Position numbers and translations under genes: made by a program. From NCBI RefSeq assembly GCF_002099425.1, contig NW_018343992.1, positions 2,372,001-2,436,000 on the forward strand: a stretch of DNA of 64,000 nucleotides, given 5' to 3'. The DNA comes from Phascolarctos cinereus. Lineage: Eukaryota > Chordata > Mammalia > Diprotodontia > Phascolarctidae. The notes below the pieces were generated by a model, which was not told the origin of the DNA, did not search any database, and worked only from the letters and a program-made list of their open reading frames with translations. Positions within the stretch are counted from its first letter, which is position 1. Each line of letters starts with the position of its first letter. Shown here piece after piece: positions 1 through 10,904 of the stretch.

Positions 1-560
1 CCTGCTTTTCCTTTCCTTTAGCTTTCTTCAGCTCCTTTTAGATGGGTGCTGCAGGTGTTTATCTGCCTGGGGCCCCCTGCAGTGTTGTCTCCCTCTTTCT
101 GCTATGCACTGGAGATTCCTTTGTGGAGTGCCAGGCACCTGGTGGTTTTCTGAGCTGGTTTCCACCGGTTCCCCCACCCTCACTGAGGCACTCAGAGGTC
201 CAGGTATTGGTGTTTGCCTGCTCTGCCACCTGGGCTTCAGGATTTCTTCACAATTGGAGGCTTCCTAAAGCTCACCTCGTGTTGGGTTGGAAACAGCAAG
301 ACGGGGCTTTAGGAAGCCTTTAGTTTGTTTTCTTCACCTCCTTTCAGATGAATGCTGCAGGGTACTTATCCGCCTGGAGCCCCTTGTTTTTGCTGAGGCA
401 CTGAGAGATCCGTTTGCTGGGCTACTGTGCTCCTTGTCTTTCTTCTATTTCAGGTGTTCCAGGGTTTTTTTTTTTCCCTGGGCTGATATTTTCTGGGTTT
501 GCAGAGGTTGATAGGGGAGAGTGAGAGCGACTACCTTTTCACTCCACCATCTTGGCTCCC
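1..560 (-). mobile_element. L1 5' UTR with tandem monomers (partial, cut by window edge)
   Basis: Read on the minus strand, the right edge begins GGGAGCCAAGATGGTGGAG, the kind of start seen in marsupial L1 5' UTRs. Inside, the segment around 29-80 recurs around 335-388 with clear similarity: GATGGGTGCTGCAGG at 41 matches GATGAATGCTGCAGG at 347, giving a period of about 306 bp. This looks like a monomeric promoter array as known in rodent L1. The body of the element would lie left of the window, so I cannot say whether it is full length. The frames open here (42-323, 287-511) are not taken as genes. Confidence 0.7.
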
Positions 561-889
561 GGAAGCGGAATTCCCAACAGAACTCTTATAAAACCATTGG
601 CCTTAAAGTATAAAAACAGGCTCTGTAGATTATGCCAATATAAAGTTTCTAGGAATTAAGGTATTAAGGTAATCTAGCACTTTTAGATAACTCTAATGCA
701 TGAAAAACACTTCTGAAACATTCTCTTTTTATTTAACTTTTTAATTGTTGGGGGTAATGGAGCTATAAAAAGTTCCCAGATATAAGAAAAATATTCTGCT
801 TTGAGGTAAAGCTAGACTTCCACTATGCTATGTCAGCTAGGACAGTGATGTGCTTTAGAAATATCAATTTGATAGTTGAGAGAATTAAC
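561..889. other. unassigned AT-rich sequence
   Basis: I see no repeat signature, coding signal or RNA gene here. Confidence 0.6.
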
Positions 890-1398
890 TAGAAAAGGTA
901 GAGGCTGGATGTAGGTAGTTCAACAGGAGACTATTCCAATAGTTGAAATAAGAAGTGATGAGGGCCTAAATTATGTCTGCTTGAGTGGAGAGAAAGAGTA
1001 CAAAAAATATCATGGTAGTAGAATCAATAATACCTGATCACTGATTGGATTTGTGGATGAGGGAGACTGGAGATTTGACAATGTCTCTGAGGTTGTGAAC
1101 CTCAGGGTCTGGAAAAATGTTGGTTTACTTTACCCTAACAGGGACGTCAGAAACAGGGATTAGTTTAGGGAAATGAGTTCCATTTTGGACATATTGAGCT
1201 TCAGATGCCTAGTGCTGCTGGAGATGTGGGGCTGGTATATCAGCAAGAGATGAAAGATGAAAGTGTAGATGAGAATCATAGTTCATAGAGATGAAACTGA
1301 ATTCAAGGAATCCTATGAAATCACCAAAACATATGAAGGATGGAGGGATGAAAAAAGGGAGGGAGGGGTAGAAAGGGAGAGGGAGAGAGGAAGGGGGG

Positions 1399-1485
<87 letters not shown>

Positions 1486-1735
1486 TGAGATGCCTTCGAA
1501 ATCCAGGGAGAAGGAAGAGAGAATATACAAGAGGAAAGGGTGGTTAACAGTGTCCAAAACTGCAGAAATGTCTAGGGAGGTAGGACCTGAGAAAAGACAA
1601 CTAGATTTAGCAATTAAGAGATCCTCGATAACCTTGGAGAGTACAGTTTCAGGACTCTGGCATAATGCAACAAGCACTTGGATTAAACTGGTAGTATTAG
1701 CAAAGGAGCAAAGTAAATGATTAAAGAAACACCAA
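890..1735 (-). mobile_element. L2 LINE fragment with reverse-transcriptase relic, antisense
   Basis: The reverse complement reads as L2 ORF2. Around 1560-1690 the minus frame gives PETVLSKVIEDLL and then LDTVNHPFLL, matching the L2/CR1 reverse-transcriptase segment (TALSKVTSDLL ... FDTVDH). The left part, with phrases such as TTTTGGACATATTGAG and GGAGACTATTCCAATAG, is typical antisense L2 downstream of the RT. A long GA tract interrupts the copy. It is an old, decayed relic. Confidence 0.75.
1396..1487. repeat. (GA)n microsatellite inside L2
   Basis: A G-rich start is followed by a nearly pure GA run of about 85 bp. It creates a spurious Arg/Glu-repeat frame on + and a Ser/Leu-repeat frame on -. 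The length and purity suggest a polymorphic locus. Confidence 0.95.
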
Positions 1736-2891
1736 CATAAAAAAAAAAACCACAATGGAGTTTGTTAACTGATTCAATATGATGAGTGAAGGACAGAGAT
1801 ATTATAACTTCAGTTTAATGGGTCCCCTCTACTTGCTACTTGTTAAAGACAAATAATTATAAAATTCTTTAATTTCTGTTCTTTTCATCTCTCAATTCAA
1901 TCACTCATTGTTTTTCCTTTGTTTAAAATTAATGATGTCACTTCTAGAAACTTCTTTTCCTTCTAATTTCAGACCTGTTAGATATTTATCATACCAGAAG
2001 ATTTCCATCCAAACTATAGTATGATAGTTGGTCAAAAGGGCATGACCAGATTCTCTGAACTCTAAAAATATAATTTCTGCCATTAAACTTTCAAGGGGTA
2101 TTATGATATTGAATAAATAGCACATGAAAATTTACTTCACTTACTTACTACTGATGTAGTAGCTGTGCCTTTAGATGACATTCAAAATGTGTGGGTGGAA
2201 AAATCACTACATATTAAAAATCTTACCATTGATATGAAACAGAGGTACAAGCTGGAAAACATTTGAGTCATGTCTATTGTTATCTTGGCAAACAGTTTGG
2301 TCCCGAAGGCACTGAAAGGGAGTTTTAACTATCTTTAGTTCCTCTTAAAACTGATAAATTGAATTCAGGCTGATATTGTTCTGAATGCAGCTTCAATTAC
2401 CCTGAGGATTTAAAATATAACAGTTACCATGTAGCACAGGGCAGTTAGTGGGCTGAAAGTAGACCCTAGATGTTGAAAAACACATTTCAGTGTAGGGAAA
2501 GATAGTAAAATAATAATATATAGGCTTTATAAATCTTTTTAGGAACTCAAAATGCTTTCATCAATTCTATATTATCATAATATCTTTATGAGCTAATATG
2601 ACAGCTAACCATTCCCAGAATAAGATGAGAGAAAAGAGAAAGTACAGAGGCAACTGGAAAAAGTATCCAAAGAAAGACAGAGTTCCTTGTATTAGGCCTT
2701 GTCAGGAACAATGTGTATAAGTGAAAAAGGCAGTTAAGAAAACGGAAGCAGTAGGGAGAGCTAAACAGGAGTATGACTTTGATGTGATCAGTCATTGCTT
2801 AAGAAAGTAGACTTGATCTTGGGGAAAAAAGCAGTTTTCAGAAGTAATATTATGTATTTTAACAAAAGACAAAGAAAGAGGAAAATAAATA

Positions 2892-2893
<2 letters not shown>
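1736..2893. other. unassigned AT-rich sequence
   Basis: No confident feature. A stretch near 2520-2600 faintly resembles a decayed SINE, but not enough to call. Confidence 0.5.

Positions 2894-2933
<40 letters not shown>
2894..2933. repeat. (GT)n microsatellite
   Basis: An uninterrupted TG dinucleotide run of about 20 units, followed by a short G-rich stretch. Confidence 0.95.
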
Positions 2934-2934
<1 letters not shown>

Positions 2935-3109
2935 ACGTGGGGGGGCTGGATGGGAAGGAGAGGGGTGTGCTGAAGTCACAGTCAACTTCTCTGCTACACT
3001 CATCACAACATATTCAATTAATAAACTTTTTCCCCCTTCCTAATGTTCCTTTTTCATTGTTTCTTACTGCCATGACTACGGCCTCAGTATAAATTCTTAA
3101 CTAATGTTG

Positions 3110-3400
3110 GACTATTACAATAGACCATTGTCTGCTCACTCTCCCTCTAGTATCTTGATCTTCTAACTCAACATGCACTCTGCAAATAAATTAATTTTCT
3201 CTAAAATCCATATTTCATCCTGCTCACAAAGCCTTAATGACTTCTGGCTGCCCCTAGGGAGAAATTCAAACATGTTGACTTCTCTAAATCCAGCTTGATC
3301 TTTTGCTATATCTACACTGTTCATGTAGCGATTCCATTGCAAACAAATCTTGTTTGCTATGGAATGTATAATATGTGTAATAAATCTTGAAGTTTATTAT
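3110..3400 (+). mobile_element. L2 LINE 3' region fragment
   Basis: Phrases such as CTTAATGACTTCTGGCTGCC and GAGAAATTCAAACATGTTGA align with the L2 3' section (AATGGCTTCCCATC ... AGTAAAATCCAAACTCCTTA). The copy is old and diverged. Confidence 0.6.
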
Positions 3401-3955
3401 TTCAATTCTATTTTACATGCTTTTGCTAATCATCTGGAAATAGAGATGAACACAGATACAACACAGATCTTGCTCCTAAAGAGTTTATAATACTTTGCTC
3501 CAGAGCTTATGATAGATTAGGGGAGAAAGACAGGAATATGATGATGTACTGAAAAAAGCACTAGATCTGGCTGTTTCACAGAAATAGTTTATTACTCCTT
3601 GCTACTGTTGTTCATTTTCAACCACAAATCCCTCTGCACTTCAGTATATCTCATTCTATTTCATTGTGGGAATTGAATGCCCCTTGAAATGCTTGATTTC
3701 CCTACACCAAGAGCCATTACAATATCACTAACAGTCACTGAAATGTGCTCTTTAAGAGTTACAATTTTTGCATACTTCATTGCATGACATCCATTAAGAA
3801 AAGAACACAAGGAAAGAGAGCAATTATACCTGTATGGAATGAAATCCAGACCTCCATTGACAGCACTAAGGTTGAGGAAACCATCTCAATGTTTCATTTG
3901 ATCATGGCCTGATATATTCTGAGTCAGCCTAGTGTCAACTGTCATAACACTAAAA
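3401..3955. other. unassigned sequence
   Basis: Mostly unique AT-rich sequence. A faint antisense L2-like phrase lies near 3440-3510. Nothing is callable. Confidence 0.5.
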
Positions 3956-3959
3956 CATA

Positions 3960-4085
3960 CTGAAATTACTTGTCCCAAGTATTTTGCCTATGACTATGAC
4001 CTCTCTGAGGTTCAGTATCTTCATCTGTAAAATGAGGAGTCTGGAGAACATGATCTTTACAGAGTATGCCTATGATATAATAAAA
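3960..4085 (+). mobile_element. MIR/marsupial SINE fragment
   Basis: Contains CTGAGGTTCAGTATCTTC then CATCTGTAAAATGAGGAG, the standard core of MIR-like SINEs. The copy is strongly diverged. Confidence 0.6.
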
Positions 4086-4129
4086 AAATAAGATAAGCAC
4101 AAAGGAGGGGTGAAAGCAATGCTAGAAGA

Positions 4130-4505
4130 AATTTGAATATAGATGGATGGTTTTCACCTCCTGGGATTAGGGAAGGCTGCAATCTAGAGCCAGAATACAG
4201 TGAACCTTAAATGCCAAGATCTGGAGTTAGCACTAAATTTGATGGACAACAGGCAGCCCCTGAAGGTTTCTAAGTAGGAGCCTCATGATCAAAGTAATGC
4301 ATTAGGGGAGTGGGAATTAATATAAAGGAAAGATTTTAGTGTGAAAAGAAGAGGGGAGACAAGATAGGAAAGCCAATATAGGAAGGCTAGGTGTGAGGGA
4401 AAAGAGACTGAAATCTTCAACTGAGGTGGTTTCAGGGGAATATGAAGAAAGGTGCAAATACAAGACAATACAGAGGCAGAACTGACAAGATTTGTTATTG
4501 GCTTT
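4130..4505 (-). mobile_element. L2 LINE fragment, antisense
   Basis: Antisense L2 phrases appear in order: AACCTTAAATGCCAAG, GAAGGTTTCTAAGTAGGAGC, and CAGAACTGACAAGATTTG near 4476. The order matches the reverse complement of the L2 region between RT and 3' end. An open minus frame at 4317-4526 is a by-product. Confidence 0.65.
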
Positions 4506-4507
4506 AC

Positions 4508-4800
4508 CTGACATTTTGCTCATCATCTTTCATATCTCACCCTCCATTCCACCCCTACTTGTAATACCTCCTACTACTACTCATATTTCCCATGAAATCT
4601 TCCCTGAACTCCTAAATTTCAAGTACTGGTTTTCTTCTCTAACTCCTATAGCAAACACTGTCTTCTTTTTCTAATTATATATTATCTTGTGCCATGGAGT
4701 ACATGTGTGTATCTTACCTTCCCCTAAAAAAGTATAAGTTTCTTAAGGATAGGACCTTCATTTTTTACTTCTCTAAATCCTGTAAGATAAATGTCTTGTA
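4508..4800 (+). mobile_element. L2 LINE 3' end fragment
   Basis: Contains TGAAATCTTCCCTGAACTCC and AGTATAAGTTTCTTAAGGAT, which match the L2 tail (AAGCCTTCCCTGACC ... TGTAAGCTCCATGAGG). It lies directly beside an antisense L2 piece, so two insertions or a rearrangement meet at about 4507. Confidence 0.6.
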
Positions 4801-5214
4801 TCTTTTAGACTTTAAAATAGGTTTTGTTCTTCTCTCCTTGAAAAAAAAAACTATAAAGAATGAGTCACTGAACACTCAATTAAGTGATATTATTCAGAGA
4901 GTATATTTGTGTTTTTCTGAATATATATTGATTTACTTTAAATATAATTTTCAATTATCAAGAATTTATTTTTTCTCCCCTATACACCTGCCACCCCTCT
5001 CCCCTTTTTACTGGAAAACAAAACCAAACCTTTGTAATAAAAAGGGCATAGCCATACAAAATAAATTCCCATGCAATCTACGTGCAAAAGTTATCTCATC
5101 CTGCATTTTAATCCATCACCCGTCAGGAAATGGTTAGCATACTTCATCATGGGTCCCCTATAATCACAGCTGATCACTGAATTGATGAGAGTTCTTAAGT
5201 TTTTTGGAAGAGTT
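4801..5214. other. unassigned AT-rich sequence
   Basis: No repeat or gene recognised. A frame of 147 codons at 4694-5137 has no recognisable domain and overlaps L2 at its start. Confidence 0.5.
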
Positions 5215-5420
5215 CATTTTTACAATATTAATTTTATAGAATAAATTGTTCTCCTGCTATTGTTCACTTAATTCTGCATCCATTCTTTTAAATCTTCCTG
5301 GGTTTTTCTGAAAACATCTCTTTCTCAATTCCTTATTGCACAGTAGTATTCTATTATGTCCACATACCACAATTTGTTCAGTCATGCTTATTTTGAAATT
5401 GCTTTCCAGTTTATTTTACA
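5215..5420 (-). mobile_element. L1 3' UTR fragment, antisense
   Basis: The run CACAGTAGTATTCTATTATG, then ACCACAATTTGTTCAGTCAT, is the reverse complement of the conserved marsupial L1 3' region (tatgtgatggaatactattgtgc). It is an old fragment without a visible tail. Confidence 0.6.
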
Positions 5421-5579
5421 TGTGTCATTAGTATAAATGAGCTTTAAACCTTATAAAAATAAGTATAAAGTCAGATTCTAATCTTGAAAACATTCTTATT
5501 TGTCTAAGACAGAAAATAAGCCGCATATAATCAACTTAGCTTTACACCTTCCACAACACTGGTGTCAATGCAATATCCC

Positions 5580-5742
5580 TATTTATTATATTTAAGTATG
5601 AAAAGGTATCGTACTAATTTTGTAGCTAGAGAAACCAAGGACCAAATGTCAAGTCATTTGTTCAAGGTTACTGTTAGCCAGTGACAGAGCTGAGATCTGA
5701 AATCCCTTCTGGTTCTTACTACAAAGCTCCTCATTTCTACTT
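5580..5742 (-). mobile_element. MIR-type SINE, antisense
   Basis: Shows TCAAGTCATTTGTTCAAGG then GTGACAGAGCTGAGATCTGA, the MIR core read in reverse. Confidence 0.6.
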
Positions 5743-5868
5743 TGGAAGATATTTTTTTAGAATCAGCTAAAATATAAAAAACCCCCAGCATTTTGAGCCA
5801 TAAGTTGGGACCCCACCAGTATTCTAAAGAATGTATTTTATGCTATTAATTAGACTTGGTCATTTTGT

Positions 5869-5883
5869 TTAAATCAATTTCTT
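5869..5883. repeat. target-site duplication, left copy
   Basis: TTAAATCAATTTCTT here is repeated exactly at 8817-8831, bracketing the HAL1-like element. Both copies are 15 bp. Confidence 0.85.
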
Positions 5884-6949
5884 TTTTCCCCCCTTATTTG
5901 TTTATTTATTTATTTATTTATTTAAATATAAATTTATTTATTTTTACTTTTCAACATTCACTTCTACAAGTTTTTGAGTTCCAAATTTTTGCCCCAACTC
6001 ACCCTTCCCTCCACCCCAAGATGGCATGCATTCTGAATATCCCTTCCCCTAGTCTGTCCTCTCTTCTATCTCTCCCCCCTTCTCTTATCCCCTTCCCCTT
6101 CTATTTTCCTGTAGGGCGGGATAGACTTCTATACCCCATCTCCTGTATTTCTTATTTCCCAGTAGCATGTGAAAACATATTTTTTAATCATTGTTTTTAA
6201 AACTTTAGGTTTCAAATTTTCTCTCTTCCTCCCTCCCCATCCACCCTCATTGGAAAGGCAAACAACTCAATATAGGTTATACATGTGTAGTTATGCAAAA
6301 CACTTCCATAGTAGACATGTTATGAAAAACTAATTCTATTTCCCTTAATACGATCCTGCCCTCCCATTTATTCTATTCTTTGTTTTGGCCCTGTCCCTCC
6401 TCAGAAATATTTCCTTCAGATTACCCCTTTTCCCAATCTGCCCTCCTCTCTGCCATCCCCCTGCTCTTTTTACCCCTTCTCCCCCTATTTTTGTGTAGGG
6501 TAAGACAGATTTCCATACCCAATTGAATGTGTATGTTATTTCCTCCTTAAATCAAATCCTATGAGAAGAAGATTTACTCATTCCCTCTCACCTTCCCCTG
6601 CTTCCCCTCCACTGTAAAAGACTTTTCTGGTTTTTTTGTGAGACAATTTACCCCATTCTACCTCTCCCTTTCTTCTTCTCCCAGTATCATCCTTTCTCAT
6701 CCCTTAATTTTTATTCTCCAGCTATGACCCCTTAACTCACCCTGTGCCATTTATCTATCTATATACATACATACATATAATTTTTTTTCCTTCAACTACC
6801 CTAATACTCACAAAGGTCTCATGAGTTGTAAATATCATCTTTTAATGCAGTCATGTAAACAGTTCGATCTTAATAAGTCTCTTATGATTTCTTTTTCCTG
6901 TTTACCTCTTCATGTTCCACTTGAGTCCTGTATTTGAAAGTCAAATTTT
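5884..6949 (-). other. HAL1-like 3' UTR
   Basis: Pyrimidine-rich on + (purine-rich on the element strand) with repeated CCCTCCC-type runs and a TTTA repeat at 5897-5925 at the 3' tail. Phrases near 5970 and 6205 (GAGTTCCAAATTTT, GTTTCAAATTTTCTC) resemble each other, suggesting an internal duplication. The open + frame at 5856-6200 is not a gene. Confidence 0.6.
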
Positions 6950-7962
6950 CTATTCACCTCTGTTCTTTTCATCAGGAATGCTTGAAAGTCCTCTATTTCA
7001 CTGAATGATCATTTTTCCCCCCTGAAGGATTATACTCAGTTTTGCTGGTTGGTGATTCTTGGTTGTAATCCTATCTCCTTTGCCCTCTGGAATATTATAT
7101 TCCATGCTCTGCGGTCCTTTAATGTAGAAGCTGCTAAATCCTGTGTTATCCTGATTGTGTTTCCACAATACTTGAATTGTTTCCTTCTGGCAGCTTGTAA
7201 GATTTTCTCCTTGACCTGGGAACTCTGTAATTTGGCTATAATATTCCTAGGAGTTTTCTGTAGATTCTTTCAATTTCTATTTTGCCCTCTGGTTCTGATA
7301 TATCAGGGCAATTTTCCTTGATAATTTATTGAAAGATGATGTCTAGGCTCTTTTTTTTGATCATGGCTTTCAGATAGCCCAATCCTTTTAAATTTCTCTC
7401 TCTGGATCTATTTTCCAGGTCAGTTGTTTTTCCAATGAGATATTTCACACTGTTTTCTAATTTTTCATTCTTTTGGATTTGTTTCACAGTGTCTTGATTT
7501 CTCATGAAGTCACTAGCTTCCAATTGCTCTATTGTAATTTTTAAGGAAGCATTTTCTTCAGTAAGCTTTTGGACTTCCTTTTCCATTTGGCCAATTTTTC
7601 TTTTTAGGGCATTTTTCTCCTCATTGGCTTTTTGGACCTCTTTTGCCATTTGGGTTAGGCTGTTTTTTAAGGTGTTATTTTCTTCAGTATTATTTTGGGT
7701 CTCCTTTAGCAAGCTGTTGACTTGTTTTTCATGATTTTCTTGCATCACTCTCATTTCTCTTCCCAGTTTTTCCTCTACTTCCCTTACTTGCTTCTCAAAA
7801 TCCCTGTTGAGTTCTTCCAAGGCCTGAGACTGATTCATATTTTTCTTGGAAGCTTTGAATGTAGGCTTTGACTTTGTTGTCTTCTTCTGGTTGTATATTT
7901 TGATCTTCTTTTTCACCAAAGTAAGATAATATAGTCTGACTCTTTTTGCGCTGCTTGCTCAT
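6950..7962 (-). pseudogene. L1-type ORF1 (coiled-coil RNA-binding protein) of the HAL1-like element, broken
   Basis: The likely start is the ATG at 7962 (MSKQRKKSQTILSYFGEKED). The longest intact piece is the minus frame 7326-7919, 197 codons. It has a long heptad coiled coil (VREVEEKLGREM ... NTLKNSLTQMAKEVQKANEE) and then LENRSRERNLKGLGYLK, matching the L1 ORF1p junction LENRSRRNNLRIIGLPE at the start of the RRM. Beyond 7326 other frames carry the C-terminal domain, for example STLKDRRAW-like residues and EIGLQPRI near 7060. The total span of about 340 codons equals a normal ORF1p. At least two frameshifts separate the pieces, so it is inactive. The known role of the family is an RNA-binding chaperone of the L1 RNP. 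Confidence 0.8.
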
Positions 7963-8816
7963 GATCCCAGCCAATTACTTGAGTTTTAAACTCTTTGTTA
8001 AGGTAAGAGTCTGCTTCCAATGTAGAGAGTGTACTGTCCCAAACTTCAGGGGTTTGTATAGCTGTTTTCAGAGATACTTGTAGGGACCTGTAAATTTTCA
8101 GTTCTTCCAAGGTGGTATGATAAAGGGCGAGGTGTTTACTCCTTTCCTGGCCTGTGACCACAAGTATGCCTTTCTGTCCTGTAACTGTGAGGAGGGGTTC
8201 CTCTCTACAGCCACTACAAGCTCTACCACGTCAGTGCTCCTTCTCACCCCAGCACCGCTGCCCAGAACTGTGACCCAGATACACACACGGCAAAGCAAGA
8301 GATTCCTGCCTCAGCACTGGCAAAGTGATCCCTGCAATCCCTCTCTGATCAGCCACTGGATTCCCTCTCAGTCTGTGAGCCAGAAGCTCAGGAAGCAGCT
8401 GCCACCCCCCAGGGCCACACTCTTGGGGAATGGAGCTGAAACCCCACCTTCCTCTCTGAGCACCGCAGAAACAGGCTTTTCCCACTGACCTTCTAAGTTG
8501 TCTTTGGCATTCATGGATTGAAGAGTCTGGAAACCTTCACAGCTGCCCCTGATTCAGTCCTCTGAGGCCTGCTTCAGGTTTGCTGTGGCCTGCACGTCCA
8601 CGCCACGCTGTGCTGCACTCCCAGCCCGACGCGATACACCTTTCTGATCAATCATCCAGGTTGTCTTGGGCTGGAAATTTGTTTCACTCTGTCTTTTTGT
8701 GGGTTCTGCTGCTTCAGAATTTGTTTAGAGCCATTTTTTATGAGTATTTGGAGCGGTTTGGGGGAGAGCTCAAACAAGTCACTGCTTTCACTCTGCCACC
8801 TTGGCTCTGCCCTCCC
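7963..8816 (-). promoter_or_regulatory. HAL1-like 5' UTR / internal promoter region
   Basis: Relatively GC- and CpG-richer than its surroundings (for example the block around 8590-8640). It lies upstream of the ORF1 start and is bounded at 8816 by the target-site duplication. L1-type elements carry their promoter here; activity is inferred. No similarity to the monomers at 1-560 is visible, so the two elements belong to different subfamilies. Confidence 0.55.
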
Positions 8817-8831
8817 TTAAATCAATTTCTT
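8817..8831. repeat. target-site duplication, right copy
   Basis: Exact partner of the copy at 5869-5883. Confidence 0.85.
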
Positions 8832-10444
8832 ACCAGGGACCACAAACACTCTTATGTGTTGTATTTAAAAACCTAGTCTCTAGCAAAAATATATGATAAT
8901 ATTGGCATGGTCAGTTTTCTAAAACAAATGTGCTCTGATCATACATAAATTCAATCATGTCTCATGTAAACTGGAAGTTTCTACATATGCCTAGACAATA
9001 AAGGTATATACCACACTTGCAGTATGTATTAACAAATTGTAATCATTTTTAAATGATTTTTTTTTTTGGTAAAACCAGGCATTTGAAGGCATCTGATACT
9101 TACGTATATTAGTGTCAAAGACAGAGCTTTCCAGAGGTATTTCTTGTAATAATATGAAGTGTTCAGCCCAAGGTGGAAAAAAAATCCATCACTTGTTTGT
9201 GAAACAGTGCAACTGCTACCCTGGTAACATTACAACCACACTCGAGGCCCAAGGGACCTCAGAAGATGCCTGCTATTATTCTACCATAGCTTGGGACTGG
9301 AAACTTATTCAAAACCACAAAGCAAATGCAAAGAAATCTGTTGTTCAGTTATCTTTTCTAAAGCAGGAGTTCAGAAAGAAATCTTGTTTACAAAAAGGAA
9401 AGGAAGAAAAGCTAACATAGCTAATTAGGTGTTTGTAGTGTTAGAAGACGGTTAGAGGTTTAGAAAAAAAACACTTTCACAATGATATGGAGCAGTCATC
9501 TAGATCTGAGGTTCTTAATCTGGTCTGGGGTAGGTTTTAGGGGAAATATAAAAAAATGGAAGGAAATCAATTCACTGGTGCATGCTTTGTTTATATCAAA
9601 ACTCTTCATGGAATCCTGATCTCAATATGTAATGTGTCTTTGAGAAAAAATGAAGAAAATTCAGTGTTAATGTATCCATATTTCAATAGAATTCGTGGTC
9701 TCTAGAGATAAGATCTGCTTAAGTCTAGGGTTATGATGAATCATTGCTCTTGGAAAGCCTTAACACCCGAGGGACATTTTCTCAAAACATTAGCTCAGGG
9801 ATGCCAGCTTACCAACCAGGTAATCTCAGTCTACATCCTATTCATCTTTGTTACTCATGTCGCAGAAACTGCTTTTTAAATGAACCCCCAACTGAGGTGC
9901 AAAACCTACACATGCTATGCTATTTTGTAGTGCTTCCTAACAAATAGCTAATTAAGACTCAAAACACACCTGAGTGCTGCTGTTAGTGCTTCTGCATCAT
10001 CTTTGTTGCTTATGAACAAATGAGAGAGTAGGTAAACTGCTCACTAAATAGCAGAACTGGAAATAAATACATCCAGAGATATTAGTCTCAGGATTCCCGG
10101 TGCTAATAATTACTACATCCCACCTTTTGGGTTTAGACTGTGACTATAATTCAAGAAATTTCACCTATTCTGGTTGATGATGTTTTCAGAGAAGCCAAAG
10201 AAAAAAGTGAGTGAAAGATTAAAGTTAAGAGAGCCACAAATTCAGTTCACTGACTGAATACAATGTAGAAGACAAACTAAAGTTCTGGTCTCTTTTATCA
10301 TGGCATTCTTAATGGATGAAAGAGCACAGGTAGCAAAGGGTATTGACATGAAGGAGCAAGGCCTTTCGTTGTACTTTCACCAGGCATCAACCTGGCAAGT
10401 GAAAGCTCCACAATGGGAATGTGGAGGAGCATGCAACTAAAGAA
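8832..10444. other. unassigned sequence
   Basis: AT-rich, apparently unique. A frame of 102 codons at 9112-9420 has several Cys and Lys but no recognisable domain, start context or splice framework. GAGGTTCTTAATCTGG near 9507 resembles the terminus of a hAT-like element seen elsewhere, but no second terminus is visible. Confidence 0.5.
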
Positions 10445-10639
10445 TGCAAGAGACATGAGACCTCAGAGGCCATCTTGTCCAGCATGCCTCAGAAAAAAAA
10501 AATTCCTTTTCTGGAATTCCAGACAAGATGTCATCCAGTCTCTTCTTGAGGGCTTAAGTGGGGTCAGGTAGGGGGTGGGGAAAAAATGCCTGCTTTTTCC
10601 CCAGACAGCCCATTCCATTTTTTGACAGCTCTACTTCCT
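10445..10639 (-). mobile_element. L3/CR1 LINE 3' fragment, left part, antisense
   Basis: ACCTCAGAGGCCATCTTGTC, then CAGCCCATTCCATTTTTTGA, follow the reversed L3/CR1 3' UTR. The copy resumes at 10905 after an inserted SINE. Confidence 0.65.
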
Positions 10640-10904
10640 CAGGCAGCTACGTGGTGCAGTGGATAAGAGTGCCCAATCTGAAGCCAGGAAGACATATTTT
10701 CCAGAGTTCAAAGTTGACCTCAGACACTCACTAGTTGTGTGACCCTGGGCAAGTCAATTAACCCAGTTTTCCTCAATTTCCTCATCTGTAAAATGAACTG
10801 GAGAAGGAAACAGCAAACTACTACAGTATTTTTATGAAAAAAAATAAAACAAACCTAGATGGGGTCACGAAGAGTCAGACATGGCTGAAATAAGTAAAGA
10901 ACAA
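10640..10904 (+). mobile_element. tRNA-derived marsupial SINE (Mar/WSINE-like)
   Basis: Full-length pattern: GGCAGCTACGTGGTGCAGTG head, TGTGTGACCCTGGGCAAGTC, CATCTGTAAAATGAACTGG, then GGGGTCACGAAGAGTCAGAC and an AAC-type end. It is inserted into an L3 copy that continues on both sides. Confidence 0.85.

Larger units (their letters stand above)
5884..8816 (-). mobile_element. HAL1-like (half-L1) retrotransposon, complete, 2.93 kb
   Basis: Bounded by an exact 15-bp target-site duplication. Reading leftward from 8816: a 5' UTR of about 0.85 kb starting GGGAGGGCAGAGCCAAGG, an L1-type ORF1 (about 7962 to 6950), then a 3' UTR of about 1.05 kb ending in a T-rich stretch on the + strand. No ORF2 lies between ORF1 and the 3' UTR, which is the defining layout of HAL1 elements known in mammals. 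The 3' end carries the marsupial L1 signature (GGAACTCAAAA ... GAATGTTGAAAA). Such elements would depend on reverse transcriptase supplied by an L1. The exact duplication suggests moderate rather than great age, although ORF1 is already broken. Confidence 0.8.

Noticed and set aside
1321-1755. 144-codon minus frame, Ser/Leu rich
   Set aside because: It is an L2 RT relic joined through a (GA)n tract, not a gene.
4694-5137. 147-codon plus frame
   Set aside because: Hydrophobic and Lys-rich from AT-rich DNA, partly over L2; no recognised family.
9112-9420. 102-codon plus frame with several Cys
   Set aside because: No zinc-finger spacing, signal peptide or exon context.
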